64,000 bases of DNA from Micromonospora sp. NBC_00389 (GCF_036059255.1 NZ_CP107947.1:1426001-1490000); one strand, 5' to 3'; shown: positions 41,488 to 50,252, counted from the stretch's first letter. Notes: generated by a model not told the origin, from the letters alone. A program made the numbers and translations.

Positions 41488-42492
41488 TTACCGGCGGTCG
41501 CCCACCCGTGCCGCCCCCGATCGCGGTGCTGCGCCCGACCGGCGGGGACGTTCGGTGGTCACCACCAGGGCTACCCCGGCGACGATGACCGCACCGCCGA
41601 GCAGCACCTGCGGAGTGATCGGCTCGGCCACCAGTAGCGCGCCGAGCGCCACCGCGACCGCCGGGTTGACGTAGGCGTACGTCGAGACCAGCGAGAGGGG
41701 CGCGTTGTGCAGCAGCCAGACGTACGCGGTGAAGGCCACCAGCGAGCCGGCCACCATGAGGTAGGCCAGCGCGAGCCAGGACCGGGTGCTGACCTCAGCC
41801 GGGTGGAAGTCGCGCAGCTCGCCCCGGCCGGCGGCGACCACGGCCAGCACCAGTGCGCCAGCGATCATCTCGTACACCGTGGCGACGAACGGGTCGGCGG
41901 GCATCCGGATCCGTCCGGACAGGAACGACCCGACCGACCAGGAGGTGGCCGCCGCGACCACGGTCAACGCCCCGACCAGCGGCACCGCGTCCGCGCTTCC
42001 GGCGGGCAGCACCAGCAGGACCAGACCGATGAAACCCAGGGTGACCCCGGCGAACGTCCAGATCGGGGGGCGGTCCCCGGTGGCGGAGCGCAGCAGCACC
42101 ACCAGCAGCGGCACGGTAGCCACCAGCAGTGCGGCGATCCCGGACGGTACCGCCACTCCCGGCGGCCCGGACTCGGCGAGCACCACCAGGCCGTTGCCAC
42201 CGGCGAGCAGGAGCACTCCGACCAGCGCGGCGGAGCCTAGTTGCCGGCGGTTTACCCGCAGCGCGCCCGGTCCTCGGCGCAGTCGCAGCACCGCCGCCAG
42301 CACCAGGCCGGCGGCGGCGAACCGCAGCGCGGCCGACGTCAGCGGGGGCAGCGACTCCACGGCGATCCGGATGCCGAGATAGGTGGAACCCCAGAGTAGG
42401 TAGACCACGATCAACGCGGTCCAGATCAGGGTCGGTGCGGCGTCGGTGCGACGGCCGGCCAGGCCGGCGGCACTCGGTGGAGATGAGGTCAT
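41488..42492 (-). CDS. EamA/DMT family exporter
   Basis: Drug/metabolite transporter of 334 residues with ten hydrophobic helices in two EamA repeats (about 20-150 and 170-305). The pattern YLLWGSTYLGIRIAVESLPPLTSAALRFAAAG in the first half and YLMVAGSLVAFTAYVWLLHNAPLSLVSTYAYVNPAVAVALGALLVAEP in the second are diagnostic, resembling RhaT/YdcZ-type exporters of amino acids or metabolites. ATG at 42492. The basic C-terminal tail RPRRSGAAPRSGAARVG follows. Stop is 10 bases from the prepilin peptidase start, same strand, so cotranscription is likely. Confidence 0.9.
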   Translation of the reverse strand: MTSSPPSAAGLAGRRTDAAPTLIWTALIVVYLLWGSTYLGIRIAVESLPPLTSAALRFAAAGLVLAAVLRLRRGPGALRVNRRQLGSAALVGVLLLAGGNGLVVLAESGPPGVAVPSGIAALLVATVPLLVVLLRSATGDRPPIWTFAGVTLGFIGLVLLVLPAGSADAVPLVGALTVVAAATSWSVGSFLSGRIRMPADPFVATVYEMIAGALVLAVVAAGRGELRDFHPAEVSTRSWLALAYLMVAGSLVAFTAYVWLLHNAPLSLVSTYAYVNPAVAVALGALLVAEPITPQVLLGGAVIVAGVALVVTTERPRRSGAAPRSGAARVGDRR

Positions 42493-42571
42493 CGGTGGAC
42501 CACGCTACGGTGACCTCGGAGTCGGCGTCTTGCTTTGGTGGCCGGCCTCACCACTCGTGCAGGAGGGCGGC

Positions 42572-43384
42572 ATGACGAACTACGGACCACCGGGTGGCGG
42601 CGTCCCGGGACCGTGGCGTGGGCAACGACCCGACGAGACATCGGGGCGGCCCGTTCAGCAGCCCTACCCGCCTGCACAGCAGCCGTACCCGCCGGTGCCC
42701 GAGACCTACCCGCCGTCGGTTCAGGCCTACCCTCCGGGAACCCAGGGACGGCCCGGGTCATATGGCGACGGGTCCTACGGCGGTGCGCCGGTGGGGCCGT
42801 ACGGGGGTGGTCCTGGCAGCTCCTACGGTGGTGGGTCCTACCGGCCGACGCAGGCGGCCCCGGCGTACAGCGGGGAGCCGTACCGGCCCAACGGCCCGTA
42901 CGGCGGAGATCCCTCGCCGACCCCGGGCAGGCGCGGTCGAGGTCCGCTGATCGCGGTGCTGGCCATCGTGCTGCTGCTGGTGGTGGCCGGCGGCGGTGCG
43001 TTCTGGTTCCTCAGCGGACCGGACGATCCGGCCCCGTCGACCGCACCGACCGGCTCGGCCGTCGCCGCGGAGCCCAGCGCGGACGCCACCGCACCGGCCG
43101 AGCCGGCACCGAGCGCCGCAGCGCCGGAGTCGTCGGCCGACCCGCGGTTCGTCAAGGTCGGCCAGTGCGTCCGTAACGATGGTGCGGCCGGCGGCAAGCC
43201 CAAGCTGCTGATCAGCGGCTGCGCCCCGAAGTCGTACGAGGTGCTGCACCGGATCGACGGCGCGACCAATGGAGAGCCGGACGCCGAGGCCAAGTGCGCC
43301 AAGGTCGAGGGCTACACCAACTGGTACTTCTTCGACAGCGAGCTGGACACCCTCGACTTCGTCCTCTGCCTGAAGCAGCGCTGA
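42572..43384 (+). CDS. LppU-like membrane protein, copy 1
   Basis: Protein of 270 residues with a long Pro/Tyr/Gly-rich cytoplasmic region (about 1-120, motifs QQPYPP, GSYGG), one membrane helix (about 126-150, LIAVLAIVLLLVVAGGGAFWFL), a Ala/Pro-rich linker and an extracellular domain with four Cys (GQCVRN, SGCAP, AKCAKVEG, VLCLKQR), the LppU/SCO3897 pattern. Function unknown; an envelope sensor or structural role is inferred. ATG at 42572 follows CAGGAGGGCGG. A second copy follows directly. Confidence 0.75.
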   Translation: MTNYGPPGGGVPGPWRGQRPDETSGRPVQQPYPPAQQPYPPVPETYPPSVQAYPPGTQGRPGSYGDGSYGGAPVGPYGGGPGSSYGGGSYRPTQAAPAYSGEPYRPNGPYGGDPSPTPGRRGRGPLIAVLAIVLLLVVAGGGAFWFLSGPDDPAPSTAPTGSAVAAEPSADATAPAEPAPSAAAPESSADPRFVKVGQCVRNDGAAGGKPKLLISGCAPKSYEVLHRIDGATNGEPDAEAKCAKVEGYTNWYFFDSELDTLDFVLCLKQR

Positions 43385-43407
43385 GACCACCCACCCCTGG
43401 GGATGAC

Positions 43408-44214
43408 ATGACGACCTACGGACCATCGGGTTCCGAGCAGCCGGACGACCCGTACCAACGCCCGGCGACCGGCCCCGACGGCTCGCCACCGATTGACCCG
43501 ACCCGGCCGCAGTGGGGCCCGCCACCGGCCGGCGCGGAGCCGCCAACCGCGCCCATGTGGGGTCAGCCGCCGGCCTCGGGCCCGGGTTACCCGCCGCCCG
43601 CCGGTCCGGGCTGGGCGCCACCGCCCAGCTCCGGTGCGGGCTACCCGCCGCCCAGCTCCGGCGCCGGATACCCACCGCCACCCGGGCCGTTCCCGCCGGC
43701 CGGACCGACACCGGGCCAGCCGGCGGCGCCGTGGGGCCAGCCGGCACCCGGCGGGTACGGGATGCCGCCCGCCGCGCCAGCGAAGAAGACCGGCGGGAAG
43801 GTCGCCCTGATCATCGCGCTGGTGGTGCTGCTCCTGCTCTGCCCGTGCCTCGGCTTGGCCGGTTGGGCGGTCTGGAAGGCCGCCGACGCCGACAGCAACG
43901 CCTCGCCCGCACCGTCGGCGAGCGCGCGGGCCGTACCGCCGGCCCTGCCCAGCGACGCGCCGACGCCGGCAGCGCCGAGCCCAAGCGAGGTGGAGTTCGC
44001 CAAGGGCGACTGCGTGGTCAACGAAGGCACCGAGGACGACGCGGAGCTGCGCAAGGTGGCGTGCGGCCCGAACACCTACCAGGTCTTGCTGCGGATTCCG
44101 GCGACGAGCGACGGCGACCGGTGCGAGACGCTCGCGCCGCAGGCCACCGCGAACTACGTGCACGACAACTCGGTCGACCTGTTCGACTACGTGCTCTGTC
44201 TGAAGAAGCGGTAG
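43408..44214 (+). CDS. LppU-like membrane protein, copy 2
   Basis: Tandem paralogue of the preceding protein, 268 residues. The cytoplasmic region is again Pro/Gly-rich but lacks the Tyr pairs (repeats PPSSGAGYPP), followed by a membrane helix (about 130-155, VALIIALVVLLLLCPCLGLAGW), linker and a domain with matching Cys (GDCVVNEG, VACGPN, DRCETL, VLCLKKR). Both end VLCLKxR, so the domain end is conserved. ATG at 43408, 24 bases after the previous stop. A strong hairpin follows. Confidence 0.75.
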   Translation: MTTYGPSGSEQPDDPYQRPATGPDGSPPIDPTRPQWGPPPAGAEPPTAPMWGQPPASGPGYPPPAGPGWAPPPSSGAGYPPPSSGAGYPPPPGPFPPAGPTPGQPAAPWGQPAPGGYGMPPAAPAKKTGGKVALIIALVVLLLLCPCLGLAGWAVWKAADADSNASPAPSASARAVPPALPSDAPTPAAPSPSEVEFAKGDCVVNEGTEDDAELRKVACGPNTYQVLLRIPATSDGDRCETLAPQATANYVHDNSVDLFDYVLCLKKR

Positions 44215-44224
44215 CCGGTAGCCA

Positions 44225-44266
44225 AAACTAGGGCTGTCTAGCGTGGACGCTAGACAGCCCTAGTTT
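44225..44266 (+). terminator. 20-base hairpin after second LppU-like gene
   Basis: AAACTAGGGCTGTCTAGCGT pairs perfectly with ACGCTAGACAGCCCTAGTTT across GG, ending in TTTCTTG. It is the strongest intrinsic-type terminator in the window. The inner part is also the first TGTCTAGC-N6-GCTAGACA site, so it may double as a protein-binding site. Confidence 0.85.
44235..44256. promoter_or_regulatory. First TGTCTAGC-N6-GCTAGACA site
   Basis: Eight-base arms TGTCTAGC and GCTAGACA separated by GTGGAC. It shares architecture with a second site at 44308-44329, 73 bases away start to start, close to seven helical turns. CTAG is normally rare in such GC-rich DNA. Confidence 0.5.
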
Positions 44267-44307
44267 CTTGTCGACGGCCCCGACACGCCGGTAGCCCCAT
44301 CTATCCA

Positions 44308-44329
44308 TGTCTAGCCCCGCCGCTAGATG
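44308..44329. promoter_or_regulatory. Second TGTCTAGC-N6-GCTAGATG site upstream of AAA+ gene
   Basis: Arms TGTCTAGC and GCTAGATG separated by CCCGCC; six inner positions of each arm are perfectly symmetric. It precedes the candidate -10 (44336-44341) by 6 bases and so overlaps where a -35 would lie, the expected place for repression. Confidence 0.55.
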
Positions 44330-44335
44330 GCCCGA

Positions 44336-44341
44336 TACTGT
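44336..44341 (+). promoter_or_regulatory. Candidate -10 of AAA+ gene
   Basis: TACTGT is followed after 7 bases by GTG 44349 with no ribosome binding site, the leaderless pattern seen elsewhere in this window. Confidence 0.5.
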
Positions 44342-44348
44342 GCGATGC

Positions 44349-45590
44349 GTGGATCCGGTCCGCAACCCGTACGCACCGGGCGCCGGCCAGCGCCCGCCCG
44401 AACTCGCCGGGCGGGGGCGGGAGCTGGACGTCTTCGACATCGTGCTGGAGCGCATCGCCCGGGGCCGCCCCGAACGCAGCCTCATGCTCACCGGGCTGCG
44501 CGGCGTCGGCAAGACCGTCCTGCTCAACACCCTCCGGTCGCAGGCGATCAACCGACTGTGGGGCAGCGGCAAGATCGAGGCACGGCCGGACCAGTCGCTG
44601 CGCCGCCCGGTTGCCGCCGCGCTGCACATGGCGGTCCGGGAGCTCGCCCCCCGACACCGCGCGCCCGACCGGATCGACGCCTTCCTCGGGGTCCTCAAGG
44701 CGTTCGCCCAGCGGTCCGCCCCGACCGGCCGTGCCGGTGCCGCCCCGAAGCTTCGCGACCGGTGGCAGCCCGGGATCGACGTGCCAGCGGCCAGCGGTCG
44801 AGCCGACTCCGGCGACATCGAGATCGACCTGGTCGAGCTGCTCACTGACGCCGCCGCCGTGGCCAGCGACGTGGGCACCGGCATCGCCGTCTTCATCGAC
44901 GAGATGCAGGACCTCGGCCCGGAGGACGTGTCGGCGCTCTGCGCCGCCTGCCACGAGCTGTCCCAGCTCGGCGCGCCACTGATCGTCGTCGGCGCCGGCC
45001 TGCCGCACCTGCCAGCCGTGCTCAGTGCCGCGAAGTCGTACTCCGAGCGGCTGTTCCGCTACCAGCGCATCGACCGGCTCGACCGGATCGCCGCCGACCA
45101 GGCGCTCTGCGCGCCGGCCGAGCGCGAGGAGGTGGAGTACGAGCAAAAGGCGCTCGACCTGCTCTACGAGAAGTCCGGCGGCTACCCCTACTTCGTCCAG
45201 GCGTACGGGAAGGCGACCTGGGATCATGCTCCGCGCTCGCCGATCACGGCGGCCGACGTCCGGGTCGCCGCACCGGAGGCGGAAGCCGAGCTGGCGGTCG
45301 GCTTCTTCGGCTCCCGGTTCGAGCGGGCCACCCCCGCCGAGCGTGAGTACATGCGGGCGATGGCCACGCTGTCTCTGGTGGAGGGCGAGTCGGGGGGCGT
45401 GGTCCGCGACGACATGGACGCCGCGGTACCCACCGCCGAGATCGCCCGGGCCCTCGGCCGCAAGCCGGCCAGCCTCTCCCCGGCTCGGGACGCGCTGATC
45501 AAGAAGGGCCTGATCTACTCCGGTGAGCGGGGCACGGTGGCCTTCACCGTCCCGCACTTCGGCCGGTACCTGCGCACCCAGCCGGTCTGA
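44349..45590 (+). CDS. AAA+ ATPase with C-terminal winged helix, Orc/Cdc6-like layout
   Basis: Cytoplasmic ATPase of 413 residues. The Walker A reads LTGLRGVGKTVLLN (about 45-58) and Walker B AVFIDEMQDLG (about 180-191), followed by sensor-like VVGAGLPHLPAVLS and SYSERLFRY. The last third has a winged-helix region ending IKKGLIYSGERGTVAFTVPHFGRYLR, an arrangement like archaeal Orc1/Cdc6 and other MoxR-distant AAA ATPases. Similar genes are widespread in actinobacteria without known function. GTG at 44349 is leaderless-like; two identical-architecture palindromes precede it, suggesting tight regulation. Confidence 0.75.
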   Translation: MDPVRNPYAPGAGQRPPELAGRGRELDVFDIVLERIARGRPERSLMLTGLRGVGKTVLLNTLRSQAINRLWGSGKIEARPDQSLRRPVAAALHMAVRELAPRHRAPDRIDAFLGVLKAFAQRSAPTGRAGAAPKLRDRWQPGIDVPAASGRADSGDIEIDLVELLTDAAAVASDVGTGIAVFIDEMQDLGPEDVSALCAACHELSQLGAPLIVVGAGLPHLPAVLSAAKSYSERLFRYQRIDRLDRIAADQALCAPAEREEVEYEQKALDLLYEKSGGYPYFVQAYGKATWDHAPRSPITAADVRVAAPEAEAELAVGFFGSRFERATPAEREYMRAMATLSLVEGESGGVVRDDMDAAVPTAEIARALGRKPASLSPARDALIKKGLIYSGERGTVAFTVPHFGRYLRTQPV

Positions 45591-45623
45591 CCCGGCCCCC
45601 TGGGAATCGCGAGGCCGGCGCCG

Positions 45624-46172
45624 TCAGACCTGCGACCAGGGCGCCGGAAAGATCACCTCGCCGCGCGGTGGCGGCCCCTCCTCGCTGGTGGACGGCGGCA
45701 ACACGAGCGCCTGCCAGGGCTCACCCAGACCGGCCCACGGGCTGGTCAGCCCCAGCTCGCTGGCCGCGACGAAGCCGAACCGGCGGTAGAAGGCCGGGTC
45801 ACCGAGGACCACGACCAGGCGCTCGCCCAGCTCGGTGGCAGCGTCGAGAGCGGCCTGCACCACCGCCGTGCCGTGCCCGACCCGCTGTCGGTGCGGCGCG
45901 ACGGCCACCGGGCCGAGCGCCAGGGCTGGGGCGTCGGCGCCCCGATCCGGTCGGACCCGCACCCGGCTGAGCAGGGCGTACCCGACCACCTCGCCGCCGT
46001 ACTCGGCGACCATGGCCAGCTCCGGCAGCCAGGCCGCGGTGCCCCGCAGCTCGTCGACCAGGCCCAGCTCCGGCGGGGTCGCCACGTCCGGCCGGGCGAA
46101 CGCGGCAGCCAGCGCCCGACGCACCGGGCCGGCGTCGGCCGGATCCTCGGGTCGTAGCCGCAGCGTGGTCAC
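45624..46172 (-). CDS. GNAT family N-acetyltransferase
   Basis: Acetyltransferase of 182 residues. The acetyl-CoA site is seen as VAPHRQRVGHGTAVVQAALDAA (Q/R-x-x-G-x-G/A), followed by LVVVLGDPAFYRRFGFVAASELGL, typical of YhbS/putative acetyltransferases that act on small molecules or proteins. GTG at 46172 begins VTTLRLRPEDPADAG; the longer frame adds a non-conserved Cys-rich stretch. Substrate unknown. The gene is convergent with the AAA+ ATPase. Confidence 0.9.
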   Translation of the reverse strand: MTTLRLRPEDPADAGPVRRALAAAFARPDVATPPELGLVDELRGTAAWLPELAMVAEYGGEVVGYALLSRVRVRPDRGADAPALALGPVAVAPHRQRVGHGTAVVQAALDAATELGERLVVVLGDPAFYRRFGFVAASELGLTSPWAGLGEPWQALVLPPSTSEEGPPPRGEVIFPAPWSQV

Positions 46173-46306
46173 CCGCGCGACGTTACCCGTCACGGCCGGT
46201 CCATCAGCGATGGTCGCTCGAATCGGCGTGGCGCATGTGCATGACCACCGATCCGGATCCGGCGGTTGCCGGGGTAGCAAAGGCCGCGACGGGGTATGAC
46301 TGATCC

Positions 46307-46852
46307 ATGACGCCCGTACGCTCTCTAGCCCGCGCCATGCTGAGCGGCATCTTCGTGGTCAGCGGGTACCGCAACTTCCGCAACCCGGAACGGCTGGCGG
46401 CGGCAGCCAAGCCGGTCACCGACAAGGTCACGCCGCTCCTGCAGAAGGCACACCCGAGCATCCCCACCGAGACCGAGACGCTGATCCGGCTCAACGCCTT
46501 GGTGCAGGTCAGCGCCGGCCTGATGCTGGCCACCGGGCGATTCAGCCGACCCGCCGCGCTGGTCCTCGCCGGCACGCTGGTGCCGGTGACCATCGCCGGG
46601 CATCCCTTCTGGAACAACGACGACCCGGTCGCCCGGAACAACAACCAGGTCCACGTCCTGAAGAACCTCGGCATCTTCGGCGGCCTGCTGCTCGCTGCGG
46701 CGGACACCGGCGGCAAGCCGGGTCTGCGTTGGCGGACCGGTCATCGCATCGGCCACTCTCGACGTTCTGTGCAACGCGCCGTCCGCACCGCCCGGCGGGA
46801 CGCTCGGATCGCCGTCCGATCCGCCTCCACCGCTCGTCGGCTCCCCGGCTGA
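46307..46852 (+). CDS. DoxX family membrane protein
   Basis: Membrane protein of 181 residues with four hydrophobic segments (about 8-25, 60-80, 85-102, 120-140) and a basic C-terminal tail of about 35 residues. The start RAMLSGIFVVSGYRNFRNPERLAAAA and the APGHPFWNND-like loop (AGHPFWNNDDPVARNNNQVHVLKNLGIFGGLLL) are DoxX-type; in relatives this region takes part in membrane redox complexes. ATG at 46307. The 215-base gap after it contains a ribosome binding site candidate GGGAGGC (46982-46988) and no other feature. Confidence 0.88.
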   Translation: MTPVRSLARAMLSGIFVVSGYRNFRNPERLAAAAKPVTDKVTPLLQKAHPSIPTETETLIRLNALVQVSAGLMLATGRFSRPAALVLAGTLVPVTIAGHPFWNNDDPVARNNNQVHVLKNLGIFGGLLLAAADTGGKPGLRWRTGHRIGHSRRSVQRAVRTARRDARIAVRSASTARRLPG

Positions 46853-47067
46853 CCTGCGTCGATACCCTCTCGCGCCATCCCCACCCCCCGCTAAGGCCGC
46901 GAATTACCTGAACCGCCCGGTAGGCGTTAACGCGGTGGAAATGTCAAAAACATGTGTGGGATCGGACACGGTCGCATAACGCGGGAGGCACTGACGTGAG
47001 GCGCCGTTCTAGGCTCCGTGCAGGACCTGGACGGGTAGGACGACCTTGGTATGGAGGTGGCCGCGCC

Positions 47068-48513
47068 ATGCCGACGACCGTCGGTAGTCGGGCGGACCGC
47101 CTCGCCCCAGTCCGACGCGTGACGCGTGGGATCGATCGCAGGAATGTCGTACGGGGTGCCATCGTGGCCGCCGTCGCCTACGCCGCATGGCTCGCCATCG
47201 GTGCGTTCGGGCGGCCGTACAGCTTCTTCGACATGAAGATCTACCACGGTGCCGTCGTGTGGTGGGCGAGCGGTCACGAGCTCTACGAGTTCATCGCGCC
47301 CGGCACCACCCTCGGCTTCACCTACCCGCCGTTCGGCGGCCTGGTCATGCTGCCGATGGCACAGTTGCCGATCGGCGCGGCCGGGATGGTCAACGCCCTC
47401 GCCAGCATCGCCGCGTTGGCGCTGGTGCTGGCCGGGCTGCTCCGCCCCATCGTGGACCGGCTGGCCTGGCCACTGTGGTTCAGCGTGGCCTTGGCAGTGC
47501 CGCTGGCGATCGCCATCGAGCCGGGCCGGGAAACCCTCGGCTACGGCCAGGTCAACATCCTGCTGTTCGCGCTGATCATGGCCGACCTGATCGGGCTGCG
47601 TTGGCGCTCCCGCAGGGGCACCCACTACGCCGCGACCGACGGCCCCCTGCTGCGCTTCATCTATGGCGGCGCCTGGGCCGGTGCCGGCATCGGCCTGGCC
47701 ACCGCGGTCAAGCTCACCCCGGCGCTGTTCATCGGCTACCTGTTGATCACCCGCCAGTGGCGGGTGGCGGCCACCGCGATCGGCACCACGATCGGCGTGA
47801 CGGTAGGGACCTTCGCGATCGTCGGCGACGAATCGCGGGCGTACTTCGGCAGCGTGCTCTGGCAGACCGAGCGGGTCGGCGCGGCGGACATGACGCCGAA
47901 TCAGTCGCTCGCCGGCCTGCTTGCCCGGCTGTACGACTCGATCGAGACCCCCGGGCTGCTCTGGCTCTCCTTCTCGGTGCTGATCCTGGCGCTGGGCCTG
48001 TCCCGGGCGGCCAGCTCACGCGCCGACGGCGACGAGTTGACCGCGTTCACGCTGGTTGGTCTGACCGCCAACGTGATCAGCCCGATCTCCTGGACGCACC
48101 ACCTGGTCTGGGTGATCCCAGCGATCATCGTGCTGGGCGACGCCGCGGTGCGCCGCCGAGAGGCGAGCCGGGGGTTGGCGCAGCGCACCGGCCAGGGCCT
48201 GACGTTCGGCGGGCTGCCGGGGCTCAACGGGCTCCGGCCGCCGATCTGGTACCCCACGCTGACCGGGCTCCGGCACGGCGTCGCCGCGATCGGGCTCTAC
48301 CTGCTCTTCCTGATCTCCCCGATCTGGCCGTACGAGCACCAACTGCCGGAGATGTCGCACTACCAGGACGGTCTGTTCGGCGCGCTGATGGAGAACTCGC
48401 TCGCGCTCGCGCTGATCGTGCTGGTCGCCGCGCTGCCCTGGCGCCCTGGCGCCGAGCCGGCGTTCTACGGCGATCGGCTCGCCCGGCCCATGGCGGTCAA
48501 CGGCCGCCGCTGA
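47068..48513 (+). CDS. GT87 family (DUF2029) alpha-mannosyltransferase-like protein
   Basis: Polytopic GT-C type glycosyltransferase of 481 residues with about ten membrane helices, matching GT87/DUF2029 enzymes that add mannose or arabinose from polyprenyl phosphate donors to cell-wall lipoglycans. The early loop FDMKIYHGAVVWWASGHELYEF and TLGFTYPPFGGLVMLP are characteristic, and VKLTPALFIGYLLITRQWR and SPISWTHHLVWVIPAIIVLGDA follow. ATG at 47068 has GGAGGTGG seven bases upstream; GTG 46996 with GGGAGGC upstream would add 24 basic residues. It fits an envelope polymer pathway with the LCP genes. Confidence 0.88.
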   Translation: MPTTVGSRADRLAPVRRVTRGIDRRNVVRGAIVAAVAYAAWLAIGAFGRPYSFFDMKIYHGAVVWWASGHELYEFIAPGTTLGFTYPPFGGLVMLPMAQLPIGAAGMVNALASIAALALVLAGLLRPIVDRLAWPLWFSVALAVPLAIAIEPGRETLGYGQVNILLFALIMADLIGLRWRSRRGTHYAATDGPLLRFIYGGAWAGAGIGLATAVKLTPALFIGYLLITRQWRVAATAIGTTIGVTVGTFAIVGDESRAYFGSVLWQTERVGAADMTPNQSLAGLLARLYDSIETPGLLWLSFSVLILALGLSRAASSRADGDELTAFTLVGLTANVISPISWTHHLVWVIPAIIVLGDAAVRRREASRGLAQRTGQGLTFGGLPGLNGLRPPIWYPTLTGLRHGVAAIGLYLLFLISPIWPYEHQLPEMSHYQDGLFGALMENSLALALIVLVAALPWRPGAEPAFYGDRLARPMAVNGRR

Positions 48514-48517
48514 GCGG

Positions 48518-48946
48518 TCAGGGGCAGTTGACCCATTCCTCGGTGCCGTCGGCGAAGACCTGCCGCTTCCAGATCGGCAGCCGCGCCTTGACCTCGTCCA
48601 CGAGCCGGGCGCAGGCCGCGAAGGCCGCTGCGCGGTGCGCGGTGCTCACCGCGGCGACCAGCGCCACGTCACCGATCACCAGTGGACCGACCCGGTGCGA
48701 GACCGCCACGGCGTAGACGTCGGGCTCGGCCGCGATCTCGGCCGCCACCTCGCGCAGCACCTGTGCGGCGCTCGGGTGCCCTTCGTACTCCAGGCTCACC
48801 ACCGGACGACCGTGGTCGTGGTCGCGGACCACGCCCTGGAAGGAGACCACCGCGCCGGCCCGCCGGTCGGCAACCGCCGCCTCGTGCGTGGCCAGGTCGA
48901 GCGGCTGGTCGGTGACCTCGCCGAAGGTGATGGCCGGCGCGGTCAC
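48518..48946 (-). CDS. moaE: Molybdopterin synthase catalytic subunit MoaE
   Basis: Large subunit of molybdopterin synthase, 142 residues, inserting sulfur from MoaD into cyclic pyranopterin. Family pattern: GAVVSFQGVVRDHDHGRPVVSLEYEGHPSA, VAVSHRVGPLVIGDVALVAAVSTAHRAAAFAACARLVDEVKARLPIWKRQ and GTEEWVNCP, with the catalytic Lys in VKARLPIWKRQ. GTG at 48946 shares GTGA with the moeA stop. moaD is at 36 kb on the other strand. Confidence 0.95.
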   Translation of the reverse strand: MTAPAITFGEVTDQPLDLATHEAAVADRRAGAVVSFQGVVRDHDHGRPVVSLEYEGHPSAAQVLREVAAEIAAEPDVYAVAVSHRVGPLVIGDVALVAAVSTAHRAAAFAACARLVDEVKARLPIWKRQVFADGTEEWVNCP

Positions 48947-50199
48947 GACGCACGCTCCCCGGGCAGCAACGGCAGTGGCACGATCGGCACCCGGTCGCCC
49001 GGCTCGCCGCTGGTGCCCGGCCGGATGACGGCGAACCCGTCAGCGCCGGCCAGCCCGCGCAGCATCGCCGAACCGACGTGCCGCACGGGGTACGCGGTGC
49101 CGGCGGCCCGGTCCAGCCGGACCAGTGCCAGGTGGGTGTGGTCGCCACGACCGGGCACCGCCTCGGCCAGCGTGACCTGCGGCAGCACCGGCATCGGGCG
49201 ACCCTGGAGGCCGGCGAGCAGTGGGGCGACCAGCGACACCAGCGCGACGATGGCGGACTGTGGGTTGCCCGGCAGCCCGGCGACGAACCGGACCCGCCCG
49301 TCGTGGCCGGCAAGCCGGGCCAGCAACATCGGGAAACCGGGCCGCACCGCCACCGTGTTGACGACGTAGTCGGCGCCGAGCGCCTCCAGGGTCGGGTGCA
49401 GGTGGTCGACGGGACCGTTCATCGTGCCACCGGTGGTGCAGACCAGGTCGGCGTTGGCCAGCGCCGCGCGCAGGGCCGCCACGTGCGCGGGCAGCGTGTC
49501 GGCCACCGGGCCGACCACGTCGGACCCACGAACCTGGCAGCCGTACCGGCGCAGCCACGCGGGCACCGCCGGACCCAGCGCGTCCCGGACCCGGCCGGCG
49601 GCCGGCGGCCCCGCGGTGAGCAGCTCGTCGCCGAACACCAGCAGCGCGGCGCGCGGCGCCCGCCGGACCCGCAGCGTGTCGTGCCCGCAGGAAGCAGCCA
49701 GACCGATCACCGCCGGGTCGACCGGCGTGCCGGCCGGCAACAGATCCTCGCCGGCGTACGCCTCCTCGCCGGGCTGCCGCCACTCCGGCATTTCCCGGAG
49801 GGTGCCGCTGACCAGGCCGTCGGTGGTGGTGGACTCCTCGACGCGCAGCACGGCGGTGGCGCCGTGGGGCACCATCGCACCGGTGGCGATCTCGACTGTC
49901 GTGCCGTCCTCGGTGAGCGGCGCGGGGGTGTTGCCGGCCAGCACCCGGCCGACGACGCGCCACGGGCCGGCGCCGCGCACCGCCCAGCCGTCGACGCTGG
50001 AAGTGGGGAAGGCCGGCAGGTCGGTGCGGGTGGTCAACGGCTCGGCCAGGGTCAGCCCGTCGGCGTCGACCAGTGGCCGGGCGACGGCGGGAAGCGCGGC
50101 GGCCAGGCCGACCGCGTACACCCGGGACCGCGCTTCCTCCCACCCGGCCGGCGGGGGCGCGGCGACCCGGTCCGCTGTTGGTGCGGTTTCCGTGCTCAC
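48943..50199 (-). CDS. moeA: Molybdopterin molybdenumtransferase MoeA
   Basis: Molybdenum insertase of 418 residues, catalysing Mo transfer to adenylated molybdopterin. Visible: TRTDLPAFPTSSVDGWAVRG, DGTTVEIATGAMVPHGATAVLRVEE, LPGNPQSAIVALVS (PGNP molybdopterin-binding motif) and TTGGTMNGPVDHLHPTLEALG, close to the MogA-like domain signature. GTG at 50199. It overlaps moaE at the 3' end; mog begins 53 bases upstream. The Moco genes here form moaC-mog and moeA-moaE segments on the minus strand. Confidence 0.95.
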   Translation of the reverse strand: MSTETAPTADRVAAPPPAGWEEARSRVYAVGLAAALPAVARPLVDADGLTLAEPLTTRTDLPAFPTSSVDGWAVRGAGPWRVVGRVLAGNTPAPLTEDGTTVEIATGAMVPHGATAVLRVEESTTTDGLVSGTLREMPEWRQPGEEAYAGEDLLPAGTPVDPAVIGLAASCGHDTLRVRRAPRAALLVFGDELLTAGPPAAGRVRDALGPAVPAWLRRYGCQVRGSDVVGPVADTLPAHVAALRAALANADLVCTTGGTMNGPVDHLHPTLEALGADYVVNTVAVRPGFPMLLARLAGHDGRVRFVAGLPGNPQSAIVALVSLVAPLLAGLQGRPMPVLPQVTLAEAVPGRGDHTHLALVRLDRAAGTAYPVRHVGSAMLRGLAGADGFAVIRPGTSGEPGDRVPIVPLPLLPGERAS

Positions 50200-50252
50200 C
50201 GGCCGAGCCTATCGGGATGGACCGACACCCGCCGGGCCTGGCCGCGGACCGG

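Noticed and set aside
44349..45590. Phage or plasmid replication initiator
   Set aside because: The Orc/Cdc6-like layout suggested it, but neighbours are ordinary chromosomal genes and no integrase, repeats or origin-like iterons are present.
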